Positions 12,834-17,314 of a DNA stretch of 17,314 nucleotides are shown piece by piece. The DNA is taken from contig JACNJP010000198.1 of the NCBI GenBank assembly GCA_014382465.1, positions 1 through 17,314 on the forward strand. The letters are read 5' to 3'. The notes under the pieces were generated by a model, which was not told the DNA's origin, did no database searches, and saw only the letters and a list, made by a program, of their open reading frames with translations. The translations under genes and the position numbers were made by a program. How positions within the stretch are numbered: position 1 is the first letter of the stretch; each line of letters starts with the position of its first letter. The stretch is from Planctomycetota bacterium. Its GTDB lineage: Bacteria; Planctomycetota; UBA1135.

Positions 12834-13667
12834 TCACTGGATCGTCGCCGCCACCCCGTTCGAGAAGGTCGCGCTGCCGAGGTCGAAGGCGTGCAGCCAC
12901 ACCTGGGCGCCGGCCGCCGCCGGCGGGACCGGCGCGGTCATGCCGGTGCTGCCGGAGGCGTCCGCAACCAGCACAGGCAGCTCGAAGTAAGGCGGGCTCA
13001 GGAGCAGCGCCCCGGCCGGGGTCGAGACCGGGCCGCCGCCGGCCAGGGAGTAGCCGCTGCGCACCAGTCCGCCGGGGGTGGCGAACTGGACCCGGATGGT
13101 GGCGACGTAGCCGGCGACGAGGTTGGTCACCGACAGGAAGGGGCCGGTCGGTCCGGTCGAGCTGATCAGGATGTCGTCGAGCTCCCACTCCGAGGCGTAG
13201 TCGCCGGTGTAGCGCCAGGCGACCTTCACTCCGTTGATTCCGGCGTAAGCAGACAGGTCGGTGACCAGGGTCGAGATGCCGTCGAGGGCGAGGTCGTCGG
13301 CGACGTGGATGAAGGTGTTCCCGCCGTCGAGCGAAACGTCGACGTAATGGTGGTCCCGCCAGGAGGCGTAGGTGACCCCCTGCTGGCAGGAGGCGGACAC
13401 CGCCGAGACCGCGCTGAAGTCCAGCGCCGGCGTCACCAAGGCGTTGTCGTTCCAGCCGAAGAAGTCGTCGTGGAAGGCGTGGTCGCTGGTCCAGAGGACC
13501 CCGGAGCCGGCGGGCTCGAGCTCCCAGCCGACCGAATTGCCGTTGTTCTCCTCGGTCCAGCCGGCCGGCGGCACTTGCAGGGAGGAGAAGTCCTCGGCCA
13601 GGAGGGTGGTCTGGGCCGCCAGCGGGGCGGCGAGGACGGCGAGCAGGAGGAGGGGTTCGAATCTCAT
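12834..13667 (-). CDS. Secreted cleaved-adhesin/MAM-like protein with C-terminal beta module
   Basis: A 277-residue exported protein of unknown function. The signal peptide is MRFEPLLLLAVLAAPLAAQ, probably cleaved after residue 19. Residues about 20-170 resemble the cleaved-adhesin or choice-of-anchor type of beta-sandwich: EDFSSLQVPPAGWT near the start, a central DVSLDGGNTFIHV, and WRYTGDYASEWELDDILI near the end, which matches the usual closing W-x-hydrophobic-DD pattern. Residues about 175-277 form a second beta domain (ADASGSTGMTAPVPP, VWLHAFDLGSATFSNG) with an arrangement similar to the tail of the 7674-9494 product. A role in surface adhesion or matrix binding is inferred. The ATG at 13667 gives a clean signal; the nearest GGAGGA is about 20 nt upstream, too far to be a normal ribosome binding site. 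Confidence 0.8.
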   Translation of the reverse strand: MRFEPLLLLAVLAAPLAAQTTLLAEDFSSLQVPPAGWTEENNGNSVGWELEPAGSGVLWTSDHAFHDDFFGWNDNALVTPALDFSAVSAVSASCQQGVTYASWRDHHYVDVSLDGGNTFIHVADDLALDGISTLVTDLSAYAGINGVKVAWRYTGDYASEWELDDILISSTGPTGPFLSVTNLVAGYVATIRVQFATPGGLVRSGYSLAGGGPVSTPAGALLLSPPYFELPVLVADASGSTGMTAPVPPAAAGAQVWLHAFDLGSATFSNGVAATIQ

Positions 13668-13717
13668 GGACGGTGGTGGCGCGGAGCGGTCCTCCGAGGA
13701 TCGGGGGAGCCGGAGCC

Positions 13718-13756
13718 GGGCTTTCCCGTCCTAGCGCAAGCCGGCGGGAGAAGCCC
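13718..13756 (-). terminator. Imperfect hairpin directly after uup
   Basis: Read leftward, GGGCTTCTCCC (13756-13746) starts right after the uup stop and pairs with GGGAAAGCCC (13727-13718), leaving one bulged base and an 18-nt loop. No T-tract follows. It is a weak terminator candidate in the 89-bp gap before the secreted protein gene. Confidence 0.3.
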
Positions 13757-15661
<1,905 letters not shown>

Positions 15662-15685
15662 GGAAGCCCGGCAGTGTAAACCGGC

Positions 15686-15715
15686 GGACCGCCCCGGCAG
15701 GGCCGGGCGCGGTCC
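15686..15715 (-). terminator. Very stable GC-rich hairpin between the barrel gene and uup
   Basis: GGACCGCCCCGGC (15686-15698) pairs with 15702-15715 around the loop AGG, giving 13 bp with one bulged base. It begins 34 nt after the stop of the barrel gene when read leftward and is followed by GCCGGTTTACAC, a poor T-tail. It probably ends or weakens the upstream transcript. A TACACT box (15678-15673) downstream of it could be a -10 element for uup, but no -35 is evident. Confidence 0.5.
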
Positions 15716-15748
15716 GGTGGAGCGCCCGCCGGGGGCGCCGCGTCGGGC

Positions 15749-16330
15749 TCAGAAGGTGTAGAGCGCCTGGAGCTGGATCAGGTCGACGGAGTCGTCCCAG
15801 ATGTCCGGCACCCGGGTCCACTCGAGCCGGATCGCCACCTGGTCGATCACCGCCGCCTGGACCCCCAGTCCGTACATCGGCGAGTTGCCGTCCTTGTTCT
15901 GCTCGATGCGGAAGCCGGCGGCGTTCTCGTAGTAGTCGGACTGGTAGAACAGCATGCCCAGGCGGCCGACGACCGAGAACATCTCACTCAGCGGCACCAT
16001 GCCGAGCAGGGACACGTGGGTGGAGCTGGTGCTGACATGACCGCTGTTCGGCGCGCCGTTCCAGCGGCCGTTCCAGGAGTGGCTGCCGAGGTCGGCGACG
16101 CCCGCCTCGAGGCCGAAGTTCTCGCCCAGCGAGGCGCCGGCGCCGACGTTGAGGATCGCCGACTGCTCGTCGACCGAGCCCTGGAATTTGGGGCTGTCGC
16201 CGGTGGAGCTGTTGGTCCTGGAGATGCCGGTGCCGGCGTAGATGTAGGGCAGGGTGACCAGCGCGCAGCTGGGAAGGACCACGAGGGCGAGCCCGGCGAG
16301 CAGGGGGGAGAGTCGGAGGAGACGGTTCAT
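15749..16330 (-). CDS. Small outer-membrane beta-barrel protein, possibly lipidated
   Basis: A 193-residue exported protein. The signal region MNRLLRLSPLLAGLALVVLPSC contains a lipobox-like L19-P-S-C22, followed by alternating aromatic and polar strands (LNVGAGASLGENFGLEAGVADLG, broken by turns; VSLLGMVPLSEMFSVVGRLGMLFYQ; VAIRLEWTRVP). It ends LQALYTF, with the C-terminal phenylalanine typical of barrels inserted by the BAM complex. This fits the eight-stranded OmpA/opacity-like barrels, which are often 170-200 residues. The function is unknown. The ATG at 16330 is preferred because upstream codons read antisense to the peptidase gene. If C22 is lipidated, the protein would be an unusual lipidated barrel; ordinary cleavage after C22-A23 is the alternative. 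No strong ribosome binding site is seen. Confidence 0.75.
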   Translation of the reverse strand: MNRLLRLSPLLAGLALVVLPSCALVTLPYIYAGTGISRTNSSTGDSPKFQGSVDEQSAILNVGAGASLGENFGLEAGVADLGSHSWNGRWNGAPNSGHVSTSSTHVSLLGMVPLSEMFSVVGRLGMLFYQSDYYENAAGFRIEQNKDGNSPMYGLGVQAAVIDQVAIRLEWTRVPDIWDDSVDLIQLQALYTF

Positions 16331-16441
16331 GGGTGGTGTATGGGAGGTGGGGGCGGTCCCAGAGAGTGGTTCATGAAAAGCTAGGCTCGCCGGTGGCGTG
16401 AGGCCAGCCCCGCGGGGCCGGGGCGGTGGCAGGATGGGCGG
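16331..16441. promoter_or_regulatory. Divergent spacer between the barrel gene and the peptidase gene
   Basis: This 111-bp gap should contain promoters in both directions. I see no confident promoter. Its only AT-rich part is near 16371-16384, with a TTCATGAA palindrome at 16371-16378. AGGA at 16431-16434 lies 7 nt before the GTG start at 16442 and is the likely ribosome binding site for that gene. Confidence 0.35.
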
Positions 16442-17314
16442 GTGGCTCTCCTCTCCGCCCTGTTGCTCGCCGCCCTCTGTCCAGGCCAGCCGGCCCAGGA
16501 GCCCGCCGCCGAAGCCGCCCCGCCGGCGATTCAGGTGGCGGTCGACCCGCGGGTCGAGCTGCTCAGCATCGTGTTCCGGCTGGCCGGGAACCCGGAGTAC
16601 CAGCGGCAGGAATTCCGCCGCTACGCCGCCGCCATCGAGCGGCACTTCGGCGGCTTCCGCGACCATCCAGCGGTGGTCGAGGCCCGTCGGCTGAGGGCCA
16701 CGCGCGGGGTCTCGTACGACGCCGTCATGAGCCTGGCGGTCCACCTCGACGGCGTGCCCTTGCTGCGGCCGCGGCTGCGCTTCGAGGACTCGCTGCTGGA
16801 GAGCCGCTGGAGGCCGGAGGAGGCCCGGGCCTTCCTCGGGCTGCTGCGGAGCTTCGTCGAGGACACCGGCTTCGAGGCCTTCCTGGCCGGCAAGGCCGAG
16901 CTCTACGCGCTGGCCGAGTGGCGCATGCGGCGGCTGATCGAGGAGGAGGTCGAGCTGGACTGGTTCGAAGGCTTCTTCGGCGCCGCGCCCGAGGCCAGCT
17001 TCCACGTCCTGATCGGCCTCGGCAACGGCCCCAGCAACTACGGGCCGAAATTCCGCGGCGCGGACGGCGCCGAGCAGCTCTACGCGGTGCTCGGCACCTG
17101 GCTGCTGGACGAGGAGGGCGATCCGCTGTTCGACGAGAGCCTGGTCGGCACCCTGGTCCACGAATTCAACCACAGCTTCGTCAACCATCACGTTTACGCC
17201 CACGAGGCCGAGCTGCGCGCGGCGGGCGAGCGGCTCTACCCGCTGGTCGAGCAGGCGATGCGGCGCCAGGCCTACGGCTCGTGGCAGACCATGATGCACG
17301 AGTCGCTGGTGCGC
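16442..17314 (+). CDS. Secreted DUF4932-type zinc metallopeptidase-like protein (3' end cut off)
   Basis: An open frame of 291 codons runs off the right edge. The GTG start at 16442 is the only start in frame after a TAG at 16382-16384, and it has AGGA 7 nt upstream. The N-terminus (ALLSALLLAALCPGQPAQ) is a Sec signal, followed by an Ala/Pro/Glu linker. The mature part is helical and aromatic-rich, with the segment NPEYQRQEF near residue 50. The zinc motif HEFNH (240-244) matches HExxH in the context LVHEFNHSFVN, which is characteristic of DUF4932 proteins. H240 and H244 would bind zinc and E241 would be the catalytic base; the third ligand may lie beyond or in the downstream H249-H254 and E255 region. 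A role in envelope or extracellular proteolysis is inferred. Confidence 0.8.
   Translation, partial: MALLSALLLAALCPGQPAQEPAAEAAPPAIQVAVDPRVELLSIVFRLAGNPEYQRQEFRRYAAAIERHFGGFRDHPAVVEARRLRATRGVSYDAVMSLAVHLDGVPLLRPRLRFEDSLLESRWRPEEARAFLGLLRSFVEDTGFEAFLAGKAELYALAEWRMRRLIEEEVELDWFEGFFGAAPEASFHVLIGLGNGPSNYGPKFRGADGAEQLYAVLGTWLLDEEGDPLFDESLVGTLVHEFNHSFVNHHVYAHEAELRAAGERLYPLVEQAMRRQAYGSWQTMMHESLVR

Noticed and set aside
16331..17299. N-terminal extension of the barrel protein upstream of 16330
   Set aside because: It is antisense to the metallopeptidase gene, which has a signal peptide and HExxH; the barrel signal peptide starts at 16330.

Overview
This 17.3 kb window has very high GC, and its codon third positions are almost all G or C. 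It comes from a Gram-negative bacterium that exports many proteins. It encodes Tat-exported Gfo/Idh/MocA dehydrogenases, lipoproteins, DUF6807 ('PmoA-like') proteins, an SUMF1-fold lipoprotein, a CRTAC1/ASPIC-UnbV FG-GAP protein and secreted proteins with a recurrent C-terminal beta module. From memory of such proteomes this suggests a high-GC planctomycete, possibly near the Poly30/Pla133-type lineages. That placement is an inference; no rRNA or taxonomic marker is present.

Layout. (1) 1-2764, leftward: a DAHP synthase, a CRTAC1-type lipoprotein and the start of a third exported protein, joined by 4-nt GTGA and ATGA overlaps. (2) 2765-3060: a relatively AT-rich spacer with a perfect 15-bp hairpin, preceded by a short stretch whose base usage looks coding although it has no start. 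(3) 3061-7516, leftward: three exported proteins joined by ATGA and GTGA overlaps. They are a fused enolase-superfamily/DUF6807 protein, a Tat-exported Gfo/Idh oxidoreductase and a DUF6807 lipoprotein. (4) 7674-12814, rightward from a divergent spacer: a secreted repeat protein, an SUMF1-domain lipoprotein, a second Tat-exported Gfo/Idh oxidoreductase and a DyP-type peroxidase. (5) 12834-16330, leftward: a secreted cleaved-adhesin-like protein, the ABC-F ATPase Uup and a small outer-membrane barrel. (6) 16442 to the end, rightward: a secreted DUF4932-type HExxH peptidase cut by the window edge.

The most interesting unit is 3061-7516. Its overlaps imply coupled translation, all three products carry export signals, and DUF6807 occurs twice, once fused to an enolase-superfamily domain whose metal ligands and catalytic lysines appear intact. 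The natural reading is an envelope pathway that oxidises and then isomerises or eliminates a sugar or sugar acid, with the second Gfo/Idh gene at 10427-11863 perhaps related. The substrate cannot be read from sequence. No mobile element, CRISPR array, rRNA or tRNA was found.
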